DNA from: Gigaspora rosea
Taxonomy: Eukaryota > Glomeromycota > Glomeromycetes > Diversisporales > Gigasporaceae
Assembly (NCBI GenBank): GCA_003550325.1
Contig: QKWP01000006.1
Location: forward strand, 444,661 to 508,660
DNA: 64,000 nt
Direction of reading: 5' to 3'
The notes under the pieces were generated by a model that saw nothing but the letters and a program-made list of their open reading frames with translations, made no database searches and was not told the origin of the DNA. Both the position numbers and the translations under genes were made by a program. Positions 24,601 to 36,315 of the stretch are shown piece by piece; within the stretch, counting starts at the first letter, position 1; each line of letters opens with the position of its first letter.

Positions 24601-25086
24601 TACGCTCTATAGTTTTTAATAACATAGTCATTGCATTTTCAAATGCATATACCTGAAAACAATAGAGTATTTATTAGAAATTCTGACTTTTCATATGGAT
24701 GAATTTTTTTTGATTTGGTGATTATTAAAAGTTAATGATAATTTTTCATAAATTTCATAAATTTTTAAGCATAATCTCCAGTAAAATAGAATTGACTGCA
24801 AATTGCTTATAAAGACTCAGTCACAAAAAATAGAAAGTAGCTTACGTCATAATTAAAGTGCAAAAACCAATAACGAAACTTTTTAAATAATAATTTATCA
24901 TTATTGTGCTTCAGAGCTTTAACTATGATGTAAACTACTTTTTTTTTTGTGGCAATGCTAGGGCTGTTCATAATAAGCAATTCTTATTTTTTTCATATTG
25001 TGCAATATTTTACTGTTTTTCCATGTTTCGTTGGGGTGCGCAGTATACTATGTAAATCAAAATTATATATGGATTCCTTATTTTTT

Positions 25087-25135
<49 letters not shown>

Positions 25136-25237
25136 ACCTCTTTTTACAGAGGACACCATGTAGGCGTACTTTAATCGATGATTTTAAGTATTATTAATAT
25201 GATAAATGAACTACGTAATATATTTTTTATATATAAA
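21693..25237 (+). repeat. Segmental duplication unit 1, left part
   Basis: Collinear with 43,383-47,575 in unit 2, sharing AACTCCGG, the GTACAGTACGTACAGTAC repeat, GTATTAATATTGTGACACTC, and many others. It starts with sequence that elsewhere forms the 3' flank of the CBM14 genes, so a gene copy was probably lost upstream. No protein gene is supported; the small ORFs at 22,886-23,068 and 24,949-25,134 are not conserved as coding. Confidence 0.85.
25085..25131 (+). repeat. Poly(T) run of about 47 nt
   Basis: A homopolymer inside unit 1 that is missing from unit 2 at 47,510. It could be the tail of a retroposed fragment (about 25,085-25,160), and its length is prone to assembly error. Confidence 0.7.
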
Positions 25238-25412
25238 CTAGAAAGAAAATTTATATAATTAGACAATATGTCAATAAACAACTTTTTTAAAATATCGCAC
25301 TAAGATCTAAAAAAAAGAATAAAAGAATAAGGTAAAGGATATAACTTTTTATAATAAAACATATTAAACTGATATATAAACCAGCTACTGAGCTGAATAG
25401 TATTGTAATAAT

Positions 25413-28400
25413 TCATATAGTATATAAAGACAAATTATCTTGTAGTAAATTTAATTTATCAACCTAAAATATGTATTGACCTATTTAAAATTAGAATTTT
25501 GAATAAAACATAATAAAACTTTATCATAGATACACCTACTGATGCCTAAAAATCTATTAGAGTAATTTTATTAATAATGATTTAATTGTTATAATGATAA
25601 TAAAAATTATACTTGCCACTGACGGATTTCTAATAAAATTTAAATATGGTTAATAAAAAAAGTTTCAAATTATTAAACAGAATAAAATTTTCTTATAAGT
25701 ATAAATAAACATACACCCGTTATCATTCATTAACTATTTATTTTTAAAATAATTTTATTAAAAATTAGTTTATGCTGTCAAGTATATTAACGACATATAC
25801 TTACCACCTAATATCATTATAGTTTTTAAAAAATATAAAAATTTAAATATGGTTAATAATAAATTTTATTTTAAGATAATAAAATTTTGTACTTACAAGC
25901 TTATAAATTAACATAATTTTATTTTAGTATAATTTAATTAATAAATTTTAATAAATAATAATATACTAACTATTTCCAAATGCTAGAATTAATAAAATAT
26001 ATATTTAATAAATTCATTTAAAAAATTTATTTATGTACTAAGTATGTACTTACTAGCTAAAAATGTGCATTTAAAATAGGTTTAATTATAGCATAATATT
26101 AAAAATTATAGACCAATCAATAATTAGTAATAAATCTAAATATATTTACTTGCGATTTAGTAGTCCTGATATTTTAACAAATATTTTAATAATTTAATTA
26201 ATAAATTTTTTTTGAGCTATTTAATTATACGTACCAACTAAAAATATAAAATATGTTTAAATTATTTAATATACAAATTTGTTTAAATAGTTTGAAAAGC
26301 TTAATTTATATAAATATAAGAATTAAAATAATTATAAATAAATAATACAAGCTTTTTAAGTTATTTAATTAATTAGAATAAATTTTCTAATTAAATTTTT
26401 TTTACTATTTAAATATACAAATTTATATACGTATATAGCGTAATGAGCACTAAATTTTAAATTCGATGTGCGCTTTTACACAATTAATATAAATATGTAT
26501 TTAATTATGTAACGCAAATTCTTTAAAATATTAAAAAGTTATGTGCCTTTTGCGCACAACTTCATATTTTTTCATGCGCACAAAAAAATTCACGTGGAAC
26601 ACGCATCGAATTTTTTTGCAGGTATATAATTTATTAATTTTATACTTAATATCTAAAAATATGAATAAGTTAATTAAATAGAGCTTATAAATATTATAAA
26701 TATTAACTGGATAAATTATTAATTTATGCTTACCAACTAATATATATTATTTATAAATTATTGTAAATTATAAATATTAAATACAGTATATAATTTTTAA
26801 TTTCTATACTTACTGGCTAAATAAGAAATTGCAATTAACTGTTAAAAGTACTTTATAAATAAACAATAATATAAATAATATATGTATGCTACTTACCATT
26901 ACCTAGTAATTTGGAAATAATTTGATTAAAAACTAAATGAAGAGCTTTATTTAAGCATTTATACTTACCGCCTATAGCATTAAAAATATAAAATTAATTA
27001 AAATATATAGTTTAAATTAAAAAATATTAATATACCTACATACTAATATTTTAAATTATAAATTATTAGAATTAAAAATTTGATTTATTTCAAGGCAAAT
27101 ATAATGTAATCTTATTCTTACAATCTAATATCAGATATATGTATTGTGAATTATAATTAGCCGAAATATAATTAAAAAATAAGAATTTTAGATGAAATTA
27201 TAAATCTTATACTTACTAACTGTTAGATTAATAAGTTGCTTCGTTGTAAGTTACTAAGTGTTAATTGACAAACCTATTTCAATTACAAATAAGCTTTATA
27301 CTCACTAGCTAAGAAGCATGTATTAGAGTGTGTAATAATAAAGTTTGGTTGTAAGTGTATAAAAAGCATCTACTTACAAACTAATAATTTGGCAGATTAG
27401 ATTATGAGTTATAACTAATTAGAAAATTTTTATAAATTTTAATAAATACACATAAAAATTATTCTTACGTTCTAAGAATTCGCGTTGCCAATTATAAAAG
27501 CAAGTAAGAATAGTTTAAACAAAATTTGCGGTGATATAGAAAACGCATACTTACGCACTAGTAATTTGACAAAAGACCCATCATATAAAGTTATATTGTT
27601 AGTAATAAAAAATTATTAATCTGCTAACAATATTATACGCACCAGCTAAAATGAATGTTATAAATCGATGAAATTAGATTAAAGCTATTATGAATGATTA
27701 ATAATTTAATTAGTAACATATACTTATGCACTAATAGTATACGTAAATTATTGAATTGTTTAAAAAATTTAATTAGGATTGCTAATAAAAATCCTAACCT
27801 ACCTTCTAAAAACGAATGTTTGTAAGTTATATAAATATTGTAATTATATATTTAAATAATTATTAAATAATCGTATGCTTACGGATTGCTGTTTATTTTA
27901 AGTAAAAATTTTTTTTCATTTTAAACTTTTGATGAAATATTATGTCTACATTCTGTGAATAGATTATTTACTTACTGTTACCGCTAACTAATTATTTAAT
28001 GAAATAATTTTTCAAAATTAATTAATGATTAATAGACGAGTTTTAAGTTTAATTTGCAAAGAAATAATAATCATTTGCTTACCGACCCCTGGACTACCTA
28101 ATTATTTTGTCATTTATTAATAGTTAATAGAGAAGTTTTAAGTCATTAATATTTATAACCTGTGTGCATAAGTGTTAAAGAACATATGCAATGGTTATAT
28201 ACCTACGGCTGCCCCTTCAGCTAATTATTTAACAAAAATTTTATTTTTTATAGTTAATAAAGATGATTATTAAGTCATTAACTAAGCTTTATAATATTAT
28301 AAATTTTCATGATTTAAAACATAACCAACCTCCTAATTAATTTCAATATAATGATTTCAATATTGATAATTTAACAAAATAGCTTCATGATTTAAAACAT

Positions 28401-28608
28401 AACCTACCGCCTAATTAATTTGAATATTATGATTTCAATATTAATATTTTAACAAAATAGTTTACAAAAGGTGTTAGTAAGTTTTTGAGAGCCAAACAGT
28501 GCTTTGCATAGAGACGTTATACACACTATCAGCGAGAGGAATTGCCATAGTAATTGTTGGAAGAATGATTAAACTAATAATGAAAACGAAAGAAAATTTT
28601 GACAGCAT
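25413..28608 (-). CDS. Candidate secreted-protein gene made of single-codon micro-exons
   Basis: Exon 1 (28,608-28,527, 27 codons plus one base) encodes a textbook signal peptide, MLSKFSFVFIISLIILPTI followed by TMA-IPLAD. It is followed by 32 tiny candidate exons, 21 of exactly 3 nt, then a last exon (25,463-25,413) with a TGA. Every one has AG before it, and nearly all are followed by a GTAAGTATA-type donor. Intron lengths are 66-116 nt, with one of 200. Exon ends: 28,408-410; 28,330-332; 28,207-220; 28,083-097; 27,976-987; 27,883-888; then 3-nt exons at 27,803; 27,728; 27,643; 27,555; 27,469; 27,378; 27,306; 27,217; 27,122; 27,040; 26,969; 26,897-902; 26,814; 26,734; 26,650; 26,431-449; 26,349; 26,235; 26,154-165; 26,054; 25,971-982; 25,897; 25,805; 25,717-733; 25,617-629; 25,540-545. 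The phase set by exon 1 is the only open one and gives SGAEGAA, VVQGS, LAVT, QS. The last exons read LMNDNG-NPSV-AS in frame to the stop. Donors at 27,727, 26,649 and 25,616 are not GT. The frame near 26.15-26.45 kb needs alternative GT donors (7 and 16-nt exons) to close. Length about 110 aa. No family is recognised and expression is unproven. Confidence 0.7.
26458..26630. mobile_element. Small inverted-repeat insertion inside a micro-exon intron
   Basis: AAATTCGATGTGCGC is mirrored by GCATCGAATTT, with an inner GTGCCTTTTGCGCAC hairpin. It lies in the only intron that is clearly too long (200 nt), which would return to about 80 nt without it. Confidence 0.55.
28313..28470 (-). repeat. Tandem duplication of an intron-plus-codon unit
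   Basis: Two neighbouring 78-bp units each contain CATGATTTAAAACATAACC, a donor, a 3-nt exon (CTC or CGC on the plus strand), CTAATTAATTT and TTTAACAAAATAG. They differ in the exon codon while their flanks are almost the same. Confidence 0.75.
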
Positions 28609-28662
28609 TGAGACAAATTTTTTTTTAGAAATTTTGAATTTGCTACAATAGCGAAGAAAGAA

Positions 28663-28673
28663 CTATATATAAT
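28663..28673 (-). promoter_or_regulatory. TATA-like box of the micro-exon gene
   Basis: On the minus strand TTATTATATATAG lies about 55 nt before the start codon at 28,608. Its placement fits a short leader, though such AT-rich words are common here. Confidence 0.4.
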
Positions 28674-28699
28674 AAGCTCCTACTATTTATAATCAAAAG

Positions 28700-31260
28700 T
28701 TAATAGCTATCGTATTTGGCTTCACATTTGCATATCGATTATGCTGTACTGAAACATAAATAAGAAGCCTGATACATTAACGTTTAAACAAAAAGCCTCC
28801 TACATAGAGATAATCCTGGCTCAAGTTGGCTTGGCTCAGCTCAAAAAGCCACCCAAGCCCAGTCTTGCTGACTCGAAAATGGAACCCCACTGGGCATTCG
28901 GATTTTTCCATGTTCCATGGTTCCAATAAGAAGTCCCACTGAACGATTTTTTCACTGGAACCATATATTATTGACAATAAAAATGCAAAATAAATAATAA
29001 TACAGTGTCATCCATATTTAACCGCAATTTTTTGGGTCCTAATAATTTTTCTGGCCTTTATTTTTCCAAAAGCCACTTCTGACACAAATACAGTATTTTG
29101 CTTCTCTATCACATTGCGTCTCTAATATTTTTATCAACATTTTTCATTATTTTCATGTTTTATTCTTCCAAAATTTCATGTTTACAAATCGAAGTAAATT
29201 TAATTATATCTAATTACAGTGCTATTAGCCAAGAGGGATACCCTTAATTATTTGAATAATAATATTATTATTATACAATTTTCTGCCCATCAACCTTCTG
29301 AATCTTAACAATCATTGGATTTCGTATCGATTCAAAATATTAATAGTATTGTCAATAACCAGTCAGAAATTATAATTATTTGCTGACAAGCTTAGTAGCT
29401 TGAATGTTTAATGAAGAAGTAGGATAATTAAAGTAAAAACGTATATTTGCATTATTTATGTATGTAAAAGTTATGGTGTAAATAAATATAAATAAAGTAT
29501 AAGAATTACAGCATATAACCTGATTGGACTTGTTTCAGAGTATATACATAAACCAGGTTTCAAAATGCGTATGCTTATACAATGCACTTTGAGCATTAGC
29601 AGAAATGAATATCCCATATCTATCAAATGAACTTCATGAAGTATCACTTTCAATAAGCTCATTCCAGAAGGACATTTATATTTCTAATGCATTTTCTTCT
29701 TATTTAGCTATTGAATTGCACTGTAGATGCAAAGGATACTTATTTAAAACAATATCGATGAAAATAAATTTATTTAAAACATGAAGTTTTCTGTTCAAAA
29801 AACTGAATTTGAACTCGATTTATGCATTCAATATAACAAATGATACGAAAATTATATTCGTAAATATTTAATACATATTATTAGTGTAACGGATTATTTA
29901 TTTAATTATTTAAATTTTTATATTATTACTGCTAGAGTAATGATTTTGACAAACAACTTTGATATGTTTACTTGATATAGTTAATAAAAAAATATAATAG
30001 TATGAAGATAAATTATTTAGTAAATAATTTCTAATATATATTTAGTAAATATTTTTCAAACTACTGCACAATTTATATTTGCAAAAATATTTGTCTATAA
30101 AATTGATGCTATTGAAATTTTTAAATAACCTCTTGAGGTACATTATGCAATATACTACATTTTAACATAGTCATAGTAATTATTGTTCGTACAACGAAAG
30201 AACATTTCCTATATAACTAATAATCCAGAAATATTCTTATTTCTCGATTGTTTATTTCTATAACAAAACCTCATAGGGTTTTATAAGTCAGATGTCTTTC
30301 ATCTTTCATTTATATTTATTAGCTAGTATTACAAGTAATAATAATAATAAATATCACCACTAAGATTATACAATATCTTCAATATTTTCTCTTCAAGTTT
30401 AGTTTTTGTTGACTTTAATCAATTATACTGCAAAGTATATTCTTTAAAAAATACCCGATCACTATATCAAGACCATGAGGTATTTAGTAAAAATACCCTG
30501 ATCTATATGTGCACAAGCAGAAACGATGTTTCCGCTAATATCCAACGGATCAGGATATTTATTACTAATACTCTAATAATTCTATATTTGTTAAGTAAAA
30601 AAAAAAAGTGTCAGAGAAAAATTAATAACTTCATTATTATATTAAAAATATAATTAAATTTGATAGTTAAAAAAGTTTTATTGATTTATTTTTTGAAAAA
30701 AGCCTATTTTATATACTATTAACTGACTTTTTGAATAATTTTAAAGTTATTTGTTTAGAGAAGCATCTTATTTTTTTTAATTTCATTAAGAGTATCTATA
30801 AAATTTTTTAAAATTAGTAGATTATTTTAAACTCAAATAAAATTTTTTCACTTAACATAGTGCTTATTTTGATACTTTAGTTAAACTACTTGCATACAAA
30901 GATGCTGAACAATATTCTAATTTGTTATACTTTTTAGAATTAGCTTTTAACAGCCCTTTTCTTTCTTGTTATTTGATAAATTTAAAGAAATTGACATTTT
31001 TTTAAAAAAAAATTATAAGCAAAAAAATTAGCAGTATTAGAAAATTTAGCTAAACTTTTTTACTTAATTATTTATACAGTATATAGAATTCAATATCTTT
31101 TGTAGTAGTAGTAAAATATGAATTATTAGATAGTTCAATAAAGTTTGTACTTAATTTATTCTTTGAATTTTATTATTAAATTATATAAATAGTATAATAT
31201 TTAATAGTACCAATAAACAAAAAAAACTATAGATTATTGTTACTTGAATTAGAACAATTG
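28700..31260. other. No gene seen
   Basis: AT-rich sequence. The 66-codon minus ORF at 28,777-28,977 overlaps a less AT-rich patch but has no recognisable domain or partner. No element ends are identifiable. Confidence 0.5.
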
Positions 31261-31472
31261 TACCGTACAGTGCGGGCTATAATACTCTGGGTACAATAAA
31301 TTCCACGGGCAAAATCCAAGTTAGTAGCGGGGGTACTATACTAAGCAATTTTTCATGTAGAAAATTTTTTTTTACATAGGATATAACCACTGGGTATTTT
31401 ACATTCTACTATATAATTTTTTTGAGGAGGATACTTTGATTTTGGGGGTACTATAGTCCGCGCTGTATGGTA
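31261..31472. mobile_element. 212-bp MITE with TACCGTACAGTGCGGGCTAT ends
   Basis: The left end TACCGTACAGTGCGGGCTAT is mirrored by CTATAGTCCGCGCTGTATGG-TA at the right. A likely TA target suggests mobilisation by a Tc1/mariner-type transposase (inference). Confidence 0.75.
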
Positions 31473-32394
31473 TATTCAATTTTTATTTTGAATTTATGTT
31501 TTAAATATAAAAAATAGCTAAAAATTTTATTAGTCAATTTACTATTTATAATGCAGTAATGTCAATTTATTGTCTGATTATTCATTAATATTTTAGATAA
31601 AATTTTTTTAGTAAGTTTTGATAGTGAAGTAGATGGCTTTTGTTAATAATCAATGAAATTAATAGCATAATCTTAATATAAAAAATAAGTGTCTAGATAA
31701 TAAGCTAAATTAATAATAATTTAAAAATTGTTAAAATATAAAAAAGTTGTTTTTTTACTAGTTTTGCTTTGGACTATAGGCAGTTTTAAAAATATTTTAT
31801 TAGTATATTATAAAACTAACTCATTTATACCATTTTTTAATATTTTATTAATTCTAGATAGTGACCTACAGACCCAGAATAGACCAGATTTTTGTTAAAT
31901 TTGAGTATGGTCTTTAAACCAGACTCAAACTTTTATGTTTTAAACTTTTAGTTAAGTTTGAGTCTGGTTTGCCAGAGTCTGAAGTCTGAAACTGTCTAAC
32001 TAAATTTAAATATTATATATGTATTTTTTGGTGCTGCACATGTTTATTTAGAGCATAAAGTTAGAATTAATTAATAAAATTTAGAGAAACATGGTGTTTT
32101 GTATAATTTTTTTAATAAAATTATTAAAAAATGTTATATTACTTGATATTGTACTAATTAATCATAACTTTTTGCACTAAGTAAACTTGTTTAGCATTGA
32201 AAAATACATAAAATCGGATATTTTATCTTATATTTCTTAAAATTTGAAGGATATTTAATTGTGAAATTTTTTATTAAAAATTCAAAATTAAGCACATTGC
32301 CTTATATTTTAAAAAAATAAAATAAAACAAACTAAAATAATGTATTTTTTGGTGCTAAACCAATTTTCATATAGCTGAAAATTAGAATTAATTG
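31473..32394. other. No gene seen
   Basis: AT-rich, with a short imperfect inverted repeat around 31,875-31,985 (CCAGACTCAAACTTTTATG and complement). Nothing coding is supported. Confidence 0.5.
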
Positions 32395-32621
32395 TGTCAT
32401 AGCTGATGCTAAAGTTGGCTAATGCTGAAGTTTTGGGGTCTCAATTTGAAACTATAAGCCCTGCTAAAATTTACATGTACTCTATAAATATGAAATTTAC
32501 ACCCAAACCCTACTCTAATTCTATAAGACAAAACTAAAAAAATATCCAAAAAAATTTTAAAATTTTATATCAAAATAGGGCAAAACTTCAGTATCAGCCA
32601 ACTTCAACATTAGCTGTAACA
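32395..32621 (-). mobile_element. MITE with GCTGATGCTGAAG inverted repeats, copy 2
   Basis: Reverse-oriented, diverged copy of 6410-6639, sharing TGTCATAGCTGATGCTAAAG at the left and the interior TATTTATAGAGTA and GCAGGGCTTATAG (complement). A short AATTG flank is seen on both sides. Confidence 0.82.
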
Positions 32622-33001
32622 ATTGGTAAAATTTAGAGAATTATAGAAATTTATATAATTTGTTAAAAAATTATTAAAAATATTATATTACTTGACATTT
32701 TACTAATTGGTCATAATTTTAAACTAAGTAAACTTGTTTAGTACCAAAAATTACATAAATAATATATATTATTTTAGTTATTTTAAAATATAAATCAAAA
32801 ATACTTGATTTTGAATTGTTGATAAAAATTTTTAAAATTAAGAATTTGTTTATCATATTTTTAAAATATAAGACTAGAACATGATCATGCGGGCGGCTTC
32901 GCCGCCCATATGCTAAAGGTAATAGATTTATTTGTTTTATTCTTATTTTTATTTTGGAAGAAAATTATTCTTAAGCTTTTTTATCATTAGTTGTTTTGTC
33001 T

Positions 33002-33385
33002 TAAATTAAATGCACCAATTTGGGCCCTTCCGGGCCAAAGCTAGTGCATTAGATTTAAAGTATTTGCTTTAGTCATTAGGTGTTCCATCTTGAATTTAAT
33101 GCACTAAATTTAGCCCTTCCGGGGCCAAAGCTGGTGCATGAAATTTAAAGCATTTTCTTTCCAACATTAGGTGTTCCATCCTGAATTCAATGCACCAAAT
33201 TGGGCAAAGTTGATGTATAAATTTAGAGCATTTCCTTTCTGTCATTAGATGCTCCATCTTGAATTTAATGCACCAATTTGGGCCCCCTCCGGGGGCCAAA
33301 GCTGGTGCATTAGATTTAAAGCATTTCTTTCTGTCATTAGATGTTCTGTCTTCCCTCCGGGCCAAAGCTAGTGCATTAAGCTTTT
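33002..33385. repeat. About 90-bp tandem repeat with internal palindrome
   Basis: Four and a half copies (TGCAC starts near 33,010, 33,100, 33,191 and 33,270), each containing GCACCAATTTGGGCCC-type sequence followed by GGGCCAAAGCTGGTGCAT, an internal palindrome. The minus ORF over it (33,096-33,365) is the repeat itself. Confidence 0.85.
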
Positions 33386-33765
33386 ATTAGTCATGTGACA
33401 TGATCATATTGTGACCTTCTCACTTGCAGTTACTGAATGTTACACATTTAGTATATTCAGATCCGGATCTAAATTGCTATTAGTAAATGAAGATATACTG
33501 TATTGGTCAGGGCTTAGGAGGCTGAGTTCACGATTCTTCGTTGTAGTTCTTTTGCCTTTCGTTATATTCTTTAACGATCATTGATTATCAATTCATCATA
33601 CCGGCAAAAAATATGAAGAAAAAAAAATATAAAATCTAAAAACTTTGCAAAGTAGAAGCATAACTATAGATGGAAGTGGGCATGTAATATCAAAATGATA
33701 CTTTCTTTACTAGAATTTAAGTTGTTTTTAAACGATTCGATTTTTTTTTGTTTTTTTTCTAGTAT

Positions 33766-33912
33766 GTTATATATATATATATATATATAATATATATGTA
33801 TAATATACATATATAATATATATATGTATAATATATATATAATATATATATACTATAATATATATAATGTATATATTTATATAATATAATATATATATAT
33901 ATATAAATATAT
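33766..33912. repeat. AT-dinucleotide-rich microsatellite
   Basis: Almost pure TATATA with a few interruptions, adjoining the left end of a foldback element. Confidence 0.9.
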
Positions 33913-33914
33913 AT

Positions 33915-36281
33915 CAGTAATAGGACATTTCCCATTCATTGCTTTTTATAATTAAAATTTTTAAAAAAAACATATGAATTTACTATATAACTTTGAGCTA
34001 AGATCTTCATCAATCTAACTTATTAACTTAAAATTAAATTTTACAATTATATAGAACAAGAAAAGAAAAAAAAATTGAGCTTAAATACCAAGTTAAAATT
34101 TTGTTATTTTTGTACAATTTCAAAATGTAACTTCGTCAAAAACAAATATTTACTAATTTTAAATTAGCAATTATATGTAAAATTATGCTCTAAACAACTT
34201 TACTTAGGCGATCGAAGTAGGTTACCTTGAAAGAAAAATAGGTTATCTATATACTAAAGTTAAAATTTTTGAGTTTTCAATATAAAACTTTTTTTTGATT
34301 AGGTAAGGGGAGTAACAAAAATCAGGTGATTTTTTAGGGTGAGGGGGGTAAAAAAAGTTAAAATTATATATAAGAACCTGACTATTTATATATTAAGGAA
34401 GAGGGAGAGGGGTAGGCCTCTGATAAAAAATAATCAGGTGATTAATGACACTGCCCTAATCTACTTCGGGCCCTTAAGCAAAGTTGTTCAGCACATGATT
34501 CTACTCAATCCAAGGCTGCCACGCGTTTTCTCAGACCTTTTACTAAGTGAAAAATGGGTTTACTGTAAAGTTCAAAAAATTTTTTTTTCGAACTTTCAAC
34601 CCATTTTCACTTAGTAAAAGGTCCAAGAAAACGAGCAACTGCTTTAGACCAAGTAGAATCACATACCGAACAACTTTGCTTAAGGGCCCGAAGTTGGTTA
34701 CCTAATCAAAAAAAAAAGTTTTATATTGAAAACTCAAAAATTTTAACTTTAGTATATAGATAACCTATTTTTCTTTCATGGTAACCTACTTTGGTCGCCT
34801 AAGTAAAGTTGTTCAAAGCATAATTTTACATATAATTGCTAATTTAAAATTAGTAAATATTTGTTTTTGACGAAGTTACATTTTGAAATTGTACAAAAAA
34901 AACAAAATTTTAACTTAGTTTTTAAGCTCAATTTTTTCTTCTTTTCTTGTTCTATATAATTTTTTTTCCAACTTAAGCAGCCACGCTAATACTTTATTAA
35001 GATACTTGTATTTACTACTGCACCTATATAGTACTACCTAATAACTAAGTTTAGCATCATCCGGCCATCCAGTCGGTATCTAAGTACCCAGATACCTAAA
35101 TACGACCTACTGCACTATTTCGATACCAAATTGGTATTGAAATAGATAGCTCATCTAGCTACTTAAAGCCAAAATAAAAAGGACTTCACCTTTTTATGAC
35201 AAGCTAGAAATTATCTTCCTATCTTCTTTCTTCCTAAAAGGCTTCAAGAAGGCTTGCCAACATTACTAATTTTCCTTTGATCTTTCTTACCTAGCCTCTA
35301 GGACAAGGAGTATTAAATCCAAATTCATACGAACAACAAATATTTTGAAAACAAAAGGAAATATAAAGGGGGTACTACTACAAAACCTACATGAAATCCA
35401 AAATAAACAAATATAAAAACAAGAATAGACAAAAAGACAAAAGAAAAAAAAATAAACATTCACAAGAACTAGTTTAAAAATTATATAGACTGTACAAAGC
35501 TATTTAGCTTTACCAAAGTACTATATTTACATATAGTAAAGAATAATAGAAAGATAACTAAAATTACGCCAGGTTTCAGGATGCGTTGGAAGAAATTTCA
35601 TTTCGGTTCGGTTTCTATGTGTCCACATGTCATTCATTGTTTGTTTTAGACAAGTCCAAAATGCCCTCATGACTTGATCCAATTTGGTGGGCGTTATCCC
35701 AATTCAGAAAGGGTAAACACCACCGATCTTTTGGAAGGGGTAAGCTAGTTTTCCCACTTTTTGGCGAAATTTCGAAAGTTTCCAGCAAGTAGCGAAAAAA
35801 AGCCCAGAAAAGTACCAAACATAAAGGAGTTGGTAGAAGTTACGCTTAGCATAATAACACATCTCAAAACTAAACTCTAGGTCGGTGCCCACTACTTCTT
35901 TGCTCAATAGTGCCAAACAAAAGGCCCACTAACGGTAAGTGATAAGCTCTGAGCTTGTCAGCAGGTAGTCTATAAACTTTACCTCTAAACGACAAGTGCC
36001 GCTCACTGCAGGCTTTATTTGGTAGAACCAATTTACTATTTTATATATTAAATGTAAAGTTTTCGTAGGTCGGTCTTCTTGAAATTTTTGGTATAAGGGA
36101 TTGTCAGAAAGAGTTGATGTATTTTGTTGTTCTATATAATTGTAAAATTTAATTTTAAGTTAATAAGTTAGATTGATGAAGATCTTAGCTCAAAGTTATA
36201 TAGTAAATTCATATGTTTTTTTAAAAATTTTAATTATAAAAAGCATTTGGACCTATTTTAAGGGGAAATGTCCTATGACTG
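33915..36281. mobile_element. Foldback element, copy 2, interrupted
   Basis: The ends CAGTAATAGGACATTTCCC and GGGAAATGTCCTATGACTG mirror each other, and the arms match the 4.5-5.6-kb element (TTTGAGCTAAGATCTTCAT; GTTACATTTTGAAA). The centre is near 34,600. The right arm is split by an insertion at 34,962-36,126. The ORF at 34,339-34,614 spans the hairpin centre and is not a gene. Confidence 0.82.
34962..36126 (-). mobile_element. Retroposed insertion with 15-bp target duplication
   Basis: TTGTTCTATATAATT occurs at 34,947-34,961 and again at 36,127-36,141, and only once in the mirror arm. The inserted 1165 bp begins with a T run, i.e. a poly(A) tail on the minus strand, as for LINE-mediated retroposition. 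Minus-strand translation at 35,916-35,580 gives protein-like pieces in two frames (MALLSKEVVGTDLEFSFEM; then DNAHQIGSSHEGILDLSKT), suggesting a decayed coding tail. The source is not recognised. Confidence 0.6.
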
Positions 36282-36315
36282 ATATATATAGAAAATTACT
36301 ACAAATTACCACTGA

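Noticed and set aside
28777..28977. 66-codon minus ORF
   Set aside because: No domain, no conserved neighbour and no start context; kept only as part of an unassigned region.
33096..33365. 89-codon minus ORF with repeated peptide
   Set aside because: It is a translation of the 90-bp satellite, and neighbouring units have different frames.
34339..34614. 91-codon plus ORF
   Set aside because: Crosses the centre of a palindromic foldback, so it is a by-product of the hairpin.
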